Source: Sipunculus nudus
Taxonomy: Eukaryota; Annelida; Sipuncula; Golfingiida; Sipunculidae
Direction: 5' to 3'
DNA length: 64,000 nucleotides
Assembly (NCBI GenBank): GCA_026874595.1
Contig: CM049310.1
Coordinates: forward strand, 86,403,056-86,467,055
Below the pieces are notes generated by a model. That model made no database searches, was not told the origin of the DNA, and saw only the letters and a list, made by a program, of their open reading frames with translations. Of this stretch, positions 18,230-30,576 are shown in pieces; the first letter of the stretch is position 1; each line of letters starts with the position of its first letter. The position numbers and the translations under genes are program-made.

Positions 18230-19744
18230 TTATATCAGTACTGGCACATCTTTTTGTTCTATGGAAACTGTGGAAAAGCTCGGTAATATGGCATGTACAA
18301 ACCTTTTATGCATCCGATACATGTTGCACGATGGTTGCTTGCGAATGCTTCCACCTGACGGATACCGATTACCTCCCGGCGTATCAGTCCTGTGCAACAC
18401 ATACTCTTTTCGTCCCACGCGACCATCGCGTATGCATTCGACCTCGTCCGGCCAGTCCCTTTTGCACTTTTTGATTATATTCATATAAACAGATAGTCCC
18501 CGAGGACAACCAAAACCAGATCTGTATTGGTCGAACAGCTCGACCGTTTTCACTACGCTCGCTACATACAGCTCAGGGTTCATCACTTCACTCGGAGAGA
18601 ACGTTGCAGCGGTTTTAACGATATGTACCCTGTCCCACAGACTAACGTCTTTTCCGGGAGCCAATGTGCTGTAAAATCGCACGTATGGGTCCATTCTGGT
18701 ATGCCTCGACATGATTTTTTGTCCCAAGCTGACATCCCAGACATGATGCACGTTTGCAGCCCAGTCAATCGATGTGGGAGGTTCCCCAGAAATACGCACG
18801 TCATTATCTTGAGGGTCGTGCAGGGTTGCGATCAGTGTGACAGGGTGGTCTCCGTCCAAACTCCGTTTCATCTTTACACCACCTGGCGGTGTACCTCTCC
18901 ACTCGTACTTTTCAAGTACGGTAGTTCCGCGTCTGAGGCCCTCGGGATAACTGGCATCTGACCAAACGGTGTATTTTCTCCCTGTGGCCCGTTCACGCTC
19001 CACCCAACAGTGGCCCAAAGCCCATTTGGGTTCAACTGCTCCGAATACTGCCCGCAGACGCGAACGCTCAGGAAAGCAGGTCATCGCAAAAGACATCAGA
19101 CCTTCCGTGTCCAGGTATTCACAGAAAACCCGCCCTCCCGCGTCCGTGCACTGCACCGGAGCGTCCTGGTAGTACGCCATTGGAGGCTGCCTTTTGAGCC
19201 ACGACCAAGCAGAATCTCTTTTGACCACCCCTTCCGGATCCCAACCAACGTACACCACGTTTAGTGCCACTGCATATGGCGTCACGTGAAACGGTCTAAG
19301 ACTGGCGGGCTCCATTGACGACCTCGATGCGCGAACGGGCACCCAAACTAAGGCCAATCCGTGTACGCATTGGATGTAACGTCCCACCATGAGGTGAACC
19401 TCCCCGCCTGCGTGATCGATTTCCTGTCGCCAGTCCCTTATGTCGAAAACAAACTGTGAAACTCGTCCTTTGCCGTCCGTGCAAACCCAGTACGTGTTAA
19501 ACGTGGCGCCGGACAGTTTGAAAAATACAGTCTCGTGGAAGAGTCGGGGGACGCGATCTGACGGGTCAGTGTCAAAAGAGACCACCGCTCCGTCCTTGTG
19601 CGCCATCCCGAAATATGTACCCATGATGCCGTCGGGCCCTGTGTCATGAACAGCAAGATCGACCGGAGGCCACATGTCTGACATGTCTGACTCGTGTAAT
19701 GGCAATACAAAGAAAACTGCAATTAATAAATGGACACGCGTCAC
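18230..19744 (-). CDS. Large possibly secreted protein, about 504 aa, unknown
   Basis: Unrecognised, with many Trp, Cys and His residues spread along a beta-rich sequence typical of an extracellular domain. The 5' end of the frame reads a good signal peptide (VHLLIAVFFVLPLHES) but begins at a GTG with no in-frame ATG before the upstream stop. Alternatively a TTAATTGCAG 3' splice site (exon from 19716) can join, in phase, to a short exon with ATG at 19916 and donor ACGTGAGTG (exon end 19829), placed just after a TATA box at 19951-19958. That product would be 524 aa without a clear signal peptide. No C-terminal membrane segment is seen. Coding is certain, the start is not. Confidence 0.75.
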   Translation of the reverse strand: MTRVHLLIAVFFVLPLHESDMSDMWPPVDLAVHDTGPDGIMGTYFGMAHKDGAVVSFDTDPSDRVPRLFHETVFFKLSGATFNTYWVCTDGKGRVSQFVFDIRDWRQEIDHAGGEVHLMVGRYIQCVHGLALVWVPVRASRSSMEPASLRPFHVTPYAVALNVVYVGWDPEGVVKRDSAWSWLKRQPPMAYYQDAPVQCTDAGGRVFCEYLDTEGLMSFAMTCFPERSRLRAVFGAVEPKWALGHCWVERERATGRKYTVWSDASYPEGLRRGTTVLEKYEWRGTPPGGVKMKRSLDGDHPVTLIATLHDPQDNDVRISGEPPTSIDWAANVHHVWDVSLGQKIMSRHTRMDPYVRFYSTLAPGKDVSLWDRVHIVKTAATFSPSEVMNPELYVASVVKTVELFDQYRSGFGCPRGLSVYMNIIKKCKRDWPDEVECIRDGRVGRKEYVLHRTDTPGGNRYPSGGSIRKQPSCNMYRMHKRFVHAILPSFSTVSIEQKDVPVLI

Positions 19745-19950
19745 ATCATTACGTCACATGATCCGCACAAATAATGGACACGGTCGTCCAGTCACTACAC
19801 CCGTCTATGTACAAAAAAGGTCACTCACGTTTTATTCGACTGGCACGCAATCCGTACGAATGATCAGTGTATGTGTCAATGGGTCCACCCAGTTGCTGTA
19901 TTCGCTTCGCCAGCATCAGGCAGTGTGCAAGCAACGCTGCCCTGCAGCCC

Positions 19951-19958
19951 CTTATATA
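19951..19958 (-). promoter_or_regulatory. TATA box of the 504-aa gene
   Basis: TATATAAG on the minus strand about 35 bases before a candidate 5' exon ATG (19916). Confidence 0.55.
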
Positions 19959-20518
19959 CGTTATCTTGTTATGTCACGTGACTAACACATACACTGCTGA
20001 CATGAGCGTGCGAGCGTAATTCATCCCGTTTTGGTGCACACGTGATTGACACGTTCAGGGAAAACAACATATCTCATTACAAACTGAGTCACGACACATG
20101 GGGTCACGGCGTGTCTACAGTAAAGTTGCGCAATACCATCGAATGTTAATCATACAGCCCGCTTCCTTTACTCTATCATTTGTTTTTAGTGATTTTTTTT
20201 CGTAACGATTCCATGTACGGGTATTGGATGTATATATGTATAGTTATATGTATTTACGTAAACATGAGCAGTCTGTATGTGGCAACGTGTATGACACATA
20301 ACATCTAAAAAAAACCACCTGACAATACAGCAGTCCTGCATCACACACATCAGGAAACACTCACGCAGACAGCCCCTGTCACGCTCAGACGTACCAGCAC
20401 AGTCACGAGACGTGAACCTGGTACACCAAGAGTAAAATAACACAAACGCTATGCCTTTTCTAGTTACACAGACGTTTATTGAATGTACAGAAAGTGATGA
20501 CATACGATATGTCATGTA

Positions 20519-20618
20519 CAATATATATATAATATATGTATATATGAAATATATGTGCATATATAATATATGTATATATGAAATATATGGGTATATATAA
20601 TATATGTATATATGAAAC
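20519..20618. repeat. AT-rich tandem repeat, about 45 bp, 2-3 copies
   Basis: Units with ATATATAATATATGTATATATGAAA-type content recur three times in 20519-20618. Confidence 0.7.
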
Positions 20619-21562
20619 GAAACCAGATATGGAAGATATATAGCTTATACATGCATATCTACACAGCATATGTCAGTCAGAATCATATACATCAGTATGC
20701 GCCGTCTGAATAAATCAATCAAACAAATAAAACATATGATACAAGTACGTGCTTATACAAGTGGTACTGCTTTGCATTTGTGCAGATTCCCGGCAGAGAA
20801 CGTCGACAGAGGAAAAAAGCTCCCAACATCATGTGCAGCACATATATCGTTAACTGATATTGAAAAAAAAATGAAATAAGGAATCCAAGTTGAAAACATT
20901 AGACATTAACACCTATATATATGTATATACATCTTTCTATCTACAGATATCTGTCAATCATATATTTACATTCATGAACGTCAACCCATAAACATAAGCA
21001 GGTACATGTTACCACATCGCATATTCTATATAGAAACTGTGATGTCCCTTAACAAAACAGAACGAGGTATAATAATGTATAGATATGTGGCAGTAACGAA
21101 AATGTTAAACATACCAGTCGTATTAACTAAAGAGGAAAGGGGTTTACAGAACAACGGATTCACCGTTTAGCGATAAGACATATATGATAAACATACAAAC
21201 AAAAGAACGTAATTTGAAATAAAAGCAAAATAATCTGTGGCACGTGTGATCCTTGTTAGGGATGGATGAGACTATTATTCGTCTGACTTCTACCCGTGTG
21301 ACCTTTCTGGCATGGGTGTCCCTCAATATAGATAAAATCTACGCCAGCAGAGCTCACAGGGTCATTGAAGTACACAAGCTCCCCTACCACGGCAAGGTTA
21401 TAGTCTCGGCAGGGGAGTAATATGTTTTATTGTTATCACAAAAGATACATGACAGAAAAAAACGAAGCGCAGGTTTGACCGTGTCAGTCTGATGAGAACA
21501 AGGGACATAGGCACAGCAGACACTGGGCCCATCATATATACATACAGGGAAAACTATGTATG

Positions 21563-24500
21563 GGTAAGCAACATTAGCAAATAGAAAGGATGGAAGGGTT
21601 CACAAAAGAGTTGTAAACAAAAATATAAAAAATGGTGAGTACCAGATTACAAAACAAAGCATTATATTGCTCCAAACACAGGAAAGGGATTGGGAATAAA
21701 CAACTGATAGGCAACAAGAGTATAAGTTGAGAAAACAATTCTTTGGTAAGTAAAAAATTATGCATGACCTGAACCATGAGAAACGTGTAATGGGTATGTA
21801 AGACCAAGAGACAGGCTGGAAGTATTATCATAACTATAACGGAACGACAGCCCACGAACATACACCTTTCAAGGTAAGCATGACGGAAGGCAAAATGGAA
21901 AAAGGCACGCAAGGACAAAATGTTTGGTAAGAAACAAATATCAGCTGGAAGGATTTGGCGATCATTACAGAAGGCTCAAAAAAGACAACGACATATCTAC
22001 CCACAGATTGTGCGTCGGACACATATATGACCAAACAAAAGAGGTCCGTTTTATAGGACGACGGATGATGTTCACGGATAGCATTCAAAGCAGCACATTG
22101 CCCATGAAAAAGGAAAAGTAATATGATAGCAACATGCCAACAGATCTGAAAATAAAATCGGGTAAGTAATACTCTACGAGGTAAAGACAAAATCTGATGG
22201 CGCCATGTTACATACGTAAATGTAGTGTTTAGGGTTCGGGGTAATTATATGTGGATGTACTGAATGCACTATATATAATATATATATATATATATTTATA
22301 TATGTATATATATTTATATATACAAAGAAACAAACTGCTTGGGAACAAGAGAAACAGGCATCAGCGACCTTCGTTAGCTGATGGATGTTTAATACCTGCA
22401 ACAATATGCAGCGGCCTTCTAACATGGAGATTATCTTATATGACTGTGTGGAAGATACCTGACGGTCTTTGCAGAAAGTATCACAAACATGCAACTGGGA
22501 AATAAATCGACTTTTTTTATGTTGAATGTAAAGAATTATGTAGTGTGTGCTAAGAAGGACACTCTCACGGTGCTAATGCCGATCGTTACCAGATTCTTTT
22601 ACTACATTATAACAACTGGAGGAGAGCGTGTCAGAACTGTAACATTGCTGCATTATGGGAAGAACCAATACCACCTGTATTTTGCACCGCGTGCCGGTCA
22701 ACACAACAACTACAGAAGAACCTATAACACCCTAAACAATTTGGCTTGGAAGGAGAAGCAAAAAGGCCTACACGCGAAAGGGGATGGAAGAGCAATCACT
22801 GTGACTGGCAGACAGTTGGATTCAGTGAAGCAACAAAGGATAAACAGTGAACCAACATGGAAGGTAGCTGTGAGATGGACAAGGTACAGGCTGTAAGAGA
22901 CCCGGAGGACCTGAGCTATGCCAACACGCCCTCAGAAGAAAAACTGCCAATGTCTCATGCGTTCCGTTATATTCGTATCCAACAATACCAAGATATCTGA
23001 GAACGGAACAGATATTATCGTTTACGAGAGAAGCAGATGAAAGGAACAACAGCAGCAACAACATCGTTAGCGATTCACATACATGAGGGAGTAAACAAAA
23101 CACATAATAGTTTTTTTTGTATCAAACATTTCCAGGGAGGAAACCTGGAAAACACAAGGAAGAAACACAGTTCAAGGGAAGTTGGGCGAAGGAGACAATG
23201 GGAAAGAAAACAAAGAGGCACAGGTGTGTGTCCAGACAAGTAGGATCATAAAAAACGGAGACGCTTTCTACCAACTCGTTAAGCGGCGGTGAAATGTGAG
23301 AGGAAATGCAGTTTGAACTTTGCAATTGGTATTTTCTATTAACATCAGGATATATATATATTTATATACATGAACATATTTATATATACATACTTTACAT
23401 AAGCATATATACACAGTTGTATTTGGTAATAATTTAACTAGAGTTGTCCGGAATATCGAGTTTTTAACATAACGAGTTTCCACCGTATTATATTTGTGTA
23501 TATATATAAAAGAGATCGATACATAAAGTATCGAGTGACTGTAATACCGGAACCGATTATCCTATTCCCAATACCGATAAAAGCATCCTTTGTAAATGAA
23601 AGGAAATAACACCAGCAAGAAATAAGCCACAGGACAGTGACGATTATGTGACATAATCATCCAGTGAAGAAGACGTAGAAGGGTAAAGGATGAATTACAA
23701 TGTTGCGGGAGGCAGAAGACAAAAAACACTAGTGCCGACGGAATATGATCAACTGGCTTCATGAAACGATTTTTAGTTGGTTTCAGGAGCTCTCATCGAA
23801 AACCTAGTACTTGATGAAGTCTCGATAAGTGGGATGGAGAATACAATAACCAGCCTTTGAGAACTGGACATTTATTGGAAGCATATATGGAACACCGTGT
23901 CAGTCGAATAGAAGATGGATTAAAAAGGACTTACGAAATCCTGCGACACACATTGTGACAAACATAGGAGAAAAACCATCAAAGTGCGGATCATAAGGGA
24001 AGACAGAAAAGAAAAGTCAAACCACACGTGCAGTTACGACAACCGTTCGGTAATCGACAATTACTGTCGGTTTATATTGAGAAGGGGACCTTTTCACATA
24101 TCGTCATCTTGAGAAGGGATATTCCTCATAGCGTCAACATCCAAGGCAAAACAGAAAAGGAAGACCGGCTCGTCCCTAAAATCAATCTATATTGAGAGTG
24201 AGACCAAGAACATACACAGCATGACATTTAAAAAAATACTCTGAGCAAAATAATGTTGCGATTAGTTAAGGTCATCGCAGAGTCCAACCTGCAGTACCAT
24301 GGGAGAAATTGTAAGTATAATCAAACAAATCAGTACACACGACCCGGTAAATCATACGAACGATATCACGACCCAACATGCAGGACGCTAACAATGAAAA
24401 AGTTTTACGTGGGGTAAGTAAAATAAGGCAACAAATTGCAAGTACCATAACTGAAACAGAAGAAACCAACTGTCCGGGACATTGCGTTAAAAAATAAAAA

Positions 24501-25859
24501 GAATATGAAACCGAACTGGGGAGAAAGGGAACGTACCAACAATCGCTTTGTTTATATACGTCATTGAAGAGATCGAGAAGTGCAAGCAGATCAGAACACT
24601 AACACATAACCAGCATGCAGCGAAAGGAACCACGCAATAAAAAGGAAGAGAAACTGTCATAACATTAAGTGTAGGTAAGAAACGTCGTCTGTAAGAGGTG
24701 GGAAAATCGGGAACAATAACAGGGGATACACATTATACAATGTCGCAAATAAAGATGTGGGGATCACTAACCCTCACACAAGAAAACAATATATATATTC
24801 AGGGCTCGACATTAACTTTTGAAAGTATTTGCCTGACCGGGTAAGTAACATCTAGCTATTACTTGCCCTACATGAATGTTTACTTGCCTTACAAATATGA
24901 ATGATTGTATCGAAAAACACAAAGACGTTTTTGCATGCCTTAGGTAAAGTTTTTCTGTTGGACCGATTGGTCCAGTAGGGCAAGTAGGAGGGGACTTCTA
25001 GTTGCCTTACCACTAGTTTAGGAACTTTTACTGTCCCCGTGCAAGCGGTTAACCGTAAATGGCGAGCACTGATATATGACATGTGTGTGTGTATATATAT
25101 AGATATATATAAATATGTGTGTGTGTGTGTGTGTGTAATATACAAATGCCTAGGAGGTATGTTTGCAATAGTAAGATCAAATCGACAAGAGGAACATGTG
25201 GAGAAACTGGCTAAAGATGACCTGTAAGTAAATGCCTTGGGAATCTACAGGTAAGGCGTCACACAAGGAACAATCCATCTATACGTGTAAAAAATGTATA
25301 TGGATATCATTGACCCTATGAAAGGATATGAAGAAACAAGAGTGGATGGAAGAGGAATTTAACAAGAGAAAACCCAACAAGAGGTAAGAGGAAGGAATGT
25401 CAAACAGGCAACATAACGTGAAGTCGGAGAACGATGTACGGTACGTCATATGTCGATAACGCATCCTGATGAAAGCCCGTAACATATATGATCTGTAGAT
25501 ATAAATATATATTGTATCTATATGTACAATTATTTACACTTTTACACTTAACACACAATTATTTCCTATGTGTCGGGACAAGAAAATGGTCGTAATGGTT
25601 CAATTACGTAATTGCGGGATGGTTACAAGACGGAGTTCCACTGTATATATGTATATATATATATATAAATGTGCATGTCTCTATGAACTGCTGGCATGTT
25701 TCATCGCACAAGGGAATGGACAGAGCTACAGGTAAGTATCGTAAGAGGTGTGACAGTAGATCAGCAGATATTTAAAACATTACTGACAAATACTTAGATA
25801 CCAGTTATCAGCAAAAAAAAAACAAGTTTTAGGATTATGACGAAATAAAACGGTAAGTA
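21563..25859 (+). other. Cluster of consensus 5' splice-site motifs
   Basis: GGTAAG or a close form occurs at about 21563, 21745, 21873, 21926, 22161, 24413, 24674, 24840, 25250, 25383, 25731 and 25852, with TGTAAGTA at 24311 and 25223. Many extend to GTAAGTA. About one GGTAAG would be expected by chance in this length. All are on the plus strand. Confidence 0.6.
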
Positions 25860-26612
25860 TGAGAATATCACGACCATACATACAGGTCGCTTACAAGAAA
25901 TAACATAAGATTACATGCCACGCTTTACATGATATGCCAATAAGGAACTCTCTGTACCAAAAACTATAGTTCTACCATATAAATATCTGATTAACAGAAA
26001 GGGTGCATATACGGTAGTGTTTTACTGAACACATTTGTGTTCCTTCATTAAATTAGAAATATTAACCTAGATCACAAAACTAACATACTGATATCGACAC
26101 TTTATCAATTTTTGCAAACAGGTAATTCAACAAGGACAAGTATACACAGTCGACACAAAAATATGTTATAATACAGAAAGAATGTTATACTTCGAGCATT
26201 AAAGTATATACAAAAAAGTATATCCGCTATAATACAAACATATGGATATACAACAAGAGATCTGATATCGATCGCAATGATATAGCGGATGCGTGTGATA
26301 TGGATACTTGCATATATATACATATATATATATATATATTATATATTATATATCTATATATGTGTGTGAGAGTGTGTGTATGTGTGTGTGTTATGGATGA
26401 GTGTTTTATTTGAATACTGTCGTCATGCTAGAACAAATAACAAAAAATGCAGCGTATAGCTGTAGCACTATCACATTGCATACAGACACCAGGAGAGTCA
26501 TAAATGGTTCTGCATCAGGATGAAGAAGTCTGTATCACATCTTTTGGCTGGAGATCACATCATCGAACGTCATCAAACCGTCAGCGAAGTGTCCTTAGGC
26601 CATCATGTATCA

Positions 26613-26715
26613 GAGCGATGTGGTCATCATGGCCGTGTCCGAGCGATATGGTTATCATGGCCGTGTCCGAGCGATGTGGTTATCATCACCGTGTCCGAGC
26701 GATGTGGTAGTCATG
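26613..26715. repeat. 28-bp tandem repeat, about 3.7 copies
   Basis: Units starting GAGCGAT.TGGT.ATCAT at 26613, 26641, 26669 and 26697 (partial). Confidence 0.85.
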
Positions 26716-27414
26716 TAACAGATTCTTTACGTGGCACATAACATCTGTTTTATGTAAAGATTTTCACCAAATGAATATCTTCTGGTTTGTTGTATAATTA
26801 TGAACAGTCCGCTGAACAGTGGCATATTACATATTCCATATAATTGTACCTGTCTGGTTCTACACTGTTTCACAACAAAACAGATATCTACCGGGTCTAT
26901 TGTCAGTAAACAATCTTACAGGAAGGCGCCGTATATATCCAACAATTCCTGAAAGGGCAGTCTTTATAGTCTATTTCACATCTGGCACTATACTGTTATC
27001 ACATAAACAGACACCGGTTAAATGTTCGTTGTATTATCAGATGATACCAGAATTCAAACAATAACGTCTCAAATCACAGTTTGCAGCACATTTAGATACG
27101 ACTGTTAAGTTAATGCGTTCAACTCACCATACCATTTATGGCATAAGCTCTTAACTGAAAGTCCATCCAGCCAGCCAGTTCCAAAAGTATACTGATATTT
27201 TTTGACGTGTTGTCTGTACCAAATTCAAATCGTAATGTGGAGAGCACACTCAGACAACTCGCACTTATAGACGTACAGCCTGCCATTATGTTATTCTCAT
27301 CGTCTTGACGTGGCAGGAAACACACAGCTGCTTACATCAGACGACAAATTTAATCTGACCACGGGTGAAATGAGCAGTAACATTCATACTGATCATGTTG
27401 GGTTTTCTTCAGGA

Positions 27415-27910
27415 CGGGAGATCATTGGAGAGAAATATGTGAGCACATATTGGAGTCTGCAGATCAGTAGTTGTGTGATATAAATCAAAATAATGTTTAC
27501 ATACCACTCAAACGATATCCCATTCGACTGAGGTTACGGCAATTGCACAAACCCACGTATGTTTATAAGATAAAGACAGACACACTGTTTTGCACCATTG
27601 TTCCCCACCTTAAATAATGCACACGTCACCCAGTTCTGAACGCAGAGGGAAACGGGTCATTAATCCGCAAGAAATATTTCACTGAGATAGCTGTTTTCTT
27701 CACGCAGGGAGATCATTGGAAAATAAATGTAAGCACGCCTATAGCTGTTTACAGATGAATTGTGGTATACCATAAACAAGGCATATTAGCAAACCATATC
27801 ATATGATATCAGAAGTGACTGAGATCACACGAAATGCGCAAATACGCCTTGGTGCATGAGACCAAGACGGATACATAGTTTTGCACCAAGACACCCCCTG
27901 TGAAATAATG
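27415..27910. repeat. Two diverged copies of a roughly 295-bp repeat
   Basis: The pair shares TTCTTCA...GGGAGATCATTGGA...AAAT followed by GTGAGC or GTAAGC, and later GACTGAG, GTTTTGCACCA and AATAATGCACACG. Copies start near 27408 and 27700. In each, a pyrimidine-rich AG and a GT(A/G)AGC donor flank a roughly 25-30 base segment, like a micro-exon. Confidence 0.6.
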
Positions 27911-28645
27911 CACACGAAGTCTGCAGGAACTCCGGATGTGACCAGAGGAATACAGGGTTCGGTGACTGTTTTCAAATACAGTGGTCCAGATGACGCTGTG
28001 TTATAAACAACTAGGTGTCTTCGTGTATAAACCAGATTACCCCCTTAAATGTATCATTGGCCACGTTTATTAGTTTATAATACCTTTTCCATATACTGAC
28101 AATATGATGAACACTGAAGATAGTTGTTTAATGATCACACATCACCTACATCATGAATGTGACGTGTTGTATCGAATCGGAAAATGCATGTACGATATCT
28201 GAACACACGATCTGACTTTATTGTGACTCGTGTCATGTGATGACTGTATGTTTTTGTAAGGGAATATCATGAAACAATGAATCGCGCAGCGTTTCCCAGA
28301 TATGTTATACATCGCTGTCTGTGCAAACACGAGTACTGATTTAATGTATTTATTGTTGATCATACACATATACTTACTGTTGCAAAAAGCTAAAACATTG
28401 CTATCAATACAAATATAACAGAAGTCATACATCACGGTCCATTTTGATTGCATTACTCGTCACAGATATTCGAACACCCCCCCCCCCCTCCCCATCCCCA
28501 TACGATTACTCAATGATAGAGCGTTCGAACTCTGCTGTGTGTTGTCCCCATCGAACCCACACGTTCGGTACACAGATAGCATGGAAAACCACGTCCAACA
28601 TACCTGTTCCAACAAGTGAAATAAACGGTATACTGATGGATTTAC

Positions 28646-28894
28646 ATGAGGATATTTTGTATAGTTTATGAGGATATTCGTATGGACAAAATGCCTCAAC
28701 ATAAATGTGTTTTTTCGAATATTTGCCCTGGCGGGTACAAGAAATATCAGCTATACTGTAAGCACGTGGTGTGTTTGCACTGTGTCGTGACACATTTTCT
28801 CCCGTACGGACTGGAGGAAGCAAACAATCTGACCCGTCTGAAATATATATGCAGGTTGATCCGTTGCCCGAAATGTCGACGGAAGAAATTGTGA
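28646..28894 (+). CDS. Small RING-like protein, 82 aa
   Basis: A short protein with RING-type ligand spacing: Cys-x5-Cys (CVFSNIC), then YCKHVVCLHC, a long insert, then CPKC. The CKHxxCxxC core resembles the QCEHYVCLAC core of the RING at 62993-64000. The insert between the middle and last pair is long, as in the 612-aa RING protein. Ends with a basic tail. A GGTGAGT donor follows the stop within about 10 bases, so the transcript may be spliced in its 3' part. Possibly a stand-alone E3 or a viral RING adaptor. Confidence 0.55.
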   Translation: MRIFCIVYEDIRMDKMPQHKCVFSNICPGGYKKYQLYCKHVVCLHCVVTHFLPYGLEEANNLTRLKYICRLIRCPKCRRKKL

Positions 28895-29637
28895 AATATA
28901 GGGTGAGTTAATCCTTTTCCTGTGTTACACATTTATTGCATGGACAGATTTATACACACAGTTAACTCATAATACAGGTATTCATTCTACACATGCATCG
29001 CTTTGCATTACAAAACTATGACATGAGAAACACACAAGGGCATACGTTTGATCTTTATTTTATTTGTGAAATATGATCTTTGCGAAGCGTTTGTTTTACT
29101 GATATATGTTACAAATATCATCGATGAATTCACACTACACGTACGAGCGTGTATGTATCATAATAACAGTGTATGTCTTGACATATTACAGCAATATGAA
29201 CACCATATATTTAAATACGATTGGTCCGAGCGTCAATCCGTATCAACAAATCTCTGGTTACACACTTAATTTAGTGTGTCTATAGGTTTTTATATTATAT
29301 TCTGTTACTTTCCGTGTAATATCAAACTTGATTCTATACATGCGCGATGTCTTGTTCTTCACCTGTTCCTTGTATCGTCACTTCGCAGGTGTTTATCTAA
29401 CGTCCTTCTGGTAACTCCAAAATGTTGTCATTACATGCAGACTGTGACAATGCCTCCGCCTTTAGGTCGGCCTGAAACACGTGCTTTCACCCAGTACATG
29501 ACGTGTACATTTTGCATCATAATTATGTAAAATATTGTGGTATGATGACAATGTAACACGTATCATCTGGCGTCCGTCTAATGACACAACTGGGTCATGT
29601 GATTTAATACAGGACGTCATACTGCTCGCTATTCTTT
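28895..29637. other. Intergenic stretch
   Basis: AT-rich, only short frames on both strands; no gene supported. Confidence 0.35.
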
Positions 29638-30255
29638 CTACACCCGTTGTCGTTGCACGCAAACGTGATTCATAATCTGTTTATGGAATCTCAGCAGATG
29701 GTCCGGCCTGAACCGTAAGATCTTTTCGGAATCCCAGTAACATCCAAAGCACGTACAGTTCCCAATAAACATGAAATATTTGACGGGCTCAGCTGTTAGT
29801 GACTCGCCGTTTGCTAAGAGGTTTCCCACAACATCCCCGGGATCGACATGCTCTGCTGGCCAATATTTCGATATCACGACAGTAGAATGTATGACAAAAC
29901 CGATCATACCGGGCCACTCGAATAATATCTTCACGGCGCATGGTGTATGACCAGGTCCCTTATGGAGCGCTGCGTGCTCCATATATTTCGATGTGATGAC
30001 ACCACACAGTTTACAACGCAATATCGGGTCGCTGTCGTAGGAGTCGATCACACAGTGTTTAGCGGCGCAACAGCTGATTCGAGACGCCGTAAACAGGGTT
30101 GTACACTGTTGACAGTCGCCGTTGTTTTTATAAATCTCGATCAAACGTTGGTACAGTTCAGTAGGTAGCAGCCAAAAGAATGTATGCGGTATATACCGCG
30201 ACGTTAACCACCGCGTACATATGTCGAACAAAGTACCTGGTTGTTTCCGTTCCAT
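29638..30255 (-). CDS. Zinc-ribbon-like protein, 205 aa, family A
   Basis: Paralogue of the 217-aa protein at 329-982: shared block IPHTFFWLLP, first pair CQQC, second pair LRCKLC followed by GVIT, then EWPGM and VISKYW, in the same order. An extra Cys-rich insert (CCAAKHC) separates the two pairs. Start set at ATG 30255 (MERKQPG); the frame opens at a GTG further upstream. Function unknown; metal binding is inferred from cysteine spacing. Confidence 0.75.
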   Translation of the reverse strand: MERKQPGTLFDICTRWLTSRYIPHTFFWLLPTELYQRLIEIYKNNGDCQQCTTLFTASRISCCAAKHCVIDSYDSDPILRCKLCGVITSKYMEHAALHKGPGHTPCAVKILFEWPGMIGFVIHSTVVISKYWPAEHVDPGDVVGNLLANGESLTAEPVKYFMFIGNCTCFGCYWDSEKILRFRPDHLLRFHKQIMNHVCVQRQRV

Positions 30256-30576
30256 GATATCACACCCCCGATTCGGTCCTATACCAGACACGTACTACAG
30301 GATAGTGCTATGTGCACAGACCTTTATATATTGCAGGCCAACATTAACTCGAACGAGTTATGGCTGGTACAGCGGACTTGTATCAACACTTTTTCAGGCG
30401 CTCCGTCATTTAAATGTGTCATACTGTCCGCACTGTCGTATACTAAACCGAAACCATCCCATCATCGCATACTCTTTGGTTATTAGTACCACGGACGCCT
30501 TCGGACAATAACGCGCTGACTATTCGCGAACAGATGTCTGGGAATTTCGATCATCTGCTTGTAAAAAGACACATGT
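30256..30576. other. Intergenic between family A gene and IAP gene
   Basis: No gene. A TTTTATTATG stretch (about 30592) on the plus strand gives an AATAAA-type signal overlapping the 3' end of the IAP gene on the minus strand. Confidence 0.35.

Larger units (their letters stand above)
19959..28645. other. 8.7-kb gene-poor, AT- and repeat-rich region
   Basis: No protein family is recognised and almost every frame is short. The longest plausible frame is 22489-22896 (plus, 135 codons, Lys/Arg-rich), for which there is no other support. From 21.5 to 25.9 kb the plus strand carries many GGTAAG-type 5' splice-site motifs. Microsatellites, three small tandem repeats and a diverged 295-bp repeat are listed separately. 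It could be a spliced non-coding transcription unit, a decayed region or spacer. Confidence 0.5.

Noticed and set aside
21405-21425. GGCAGGGGAG resembling the 5' part of U1 snRNA near the donor cluster
   Set aside because: The match is about ten bases and the following sequence does not continue as U1.
22489-22896. 135-codon plus-strand frame as a gene
   Set aside because: Biased to Lys/Arg/Thr, no motif, no promoter or neighbouring support in a region full of random frames.
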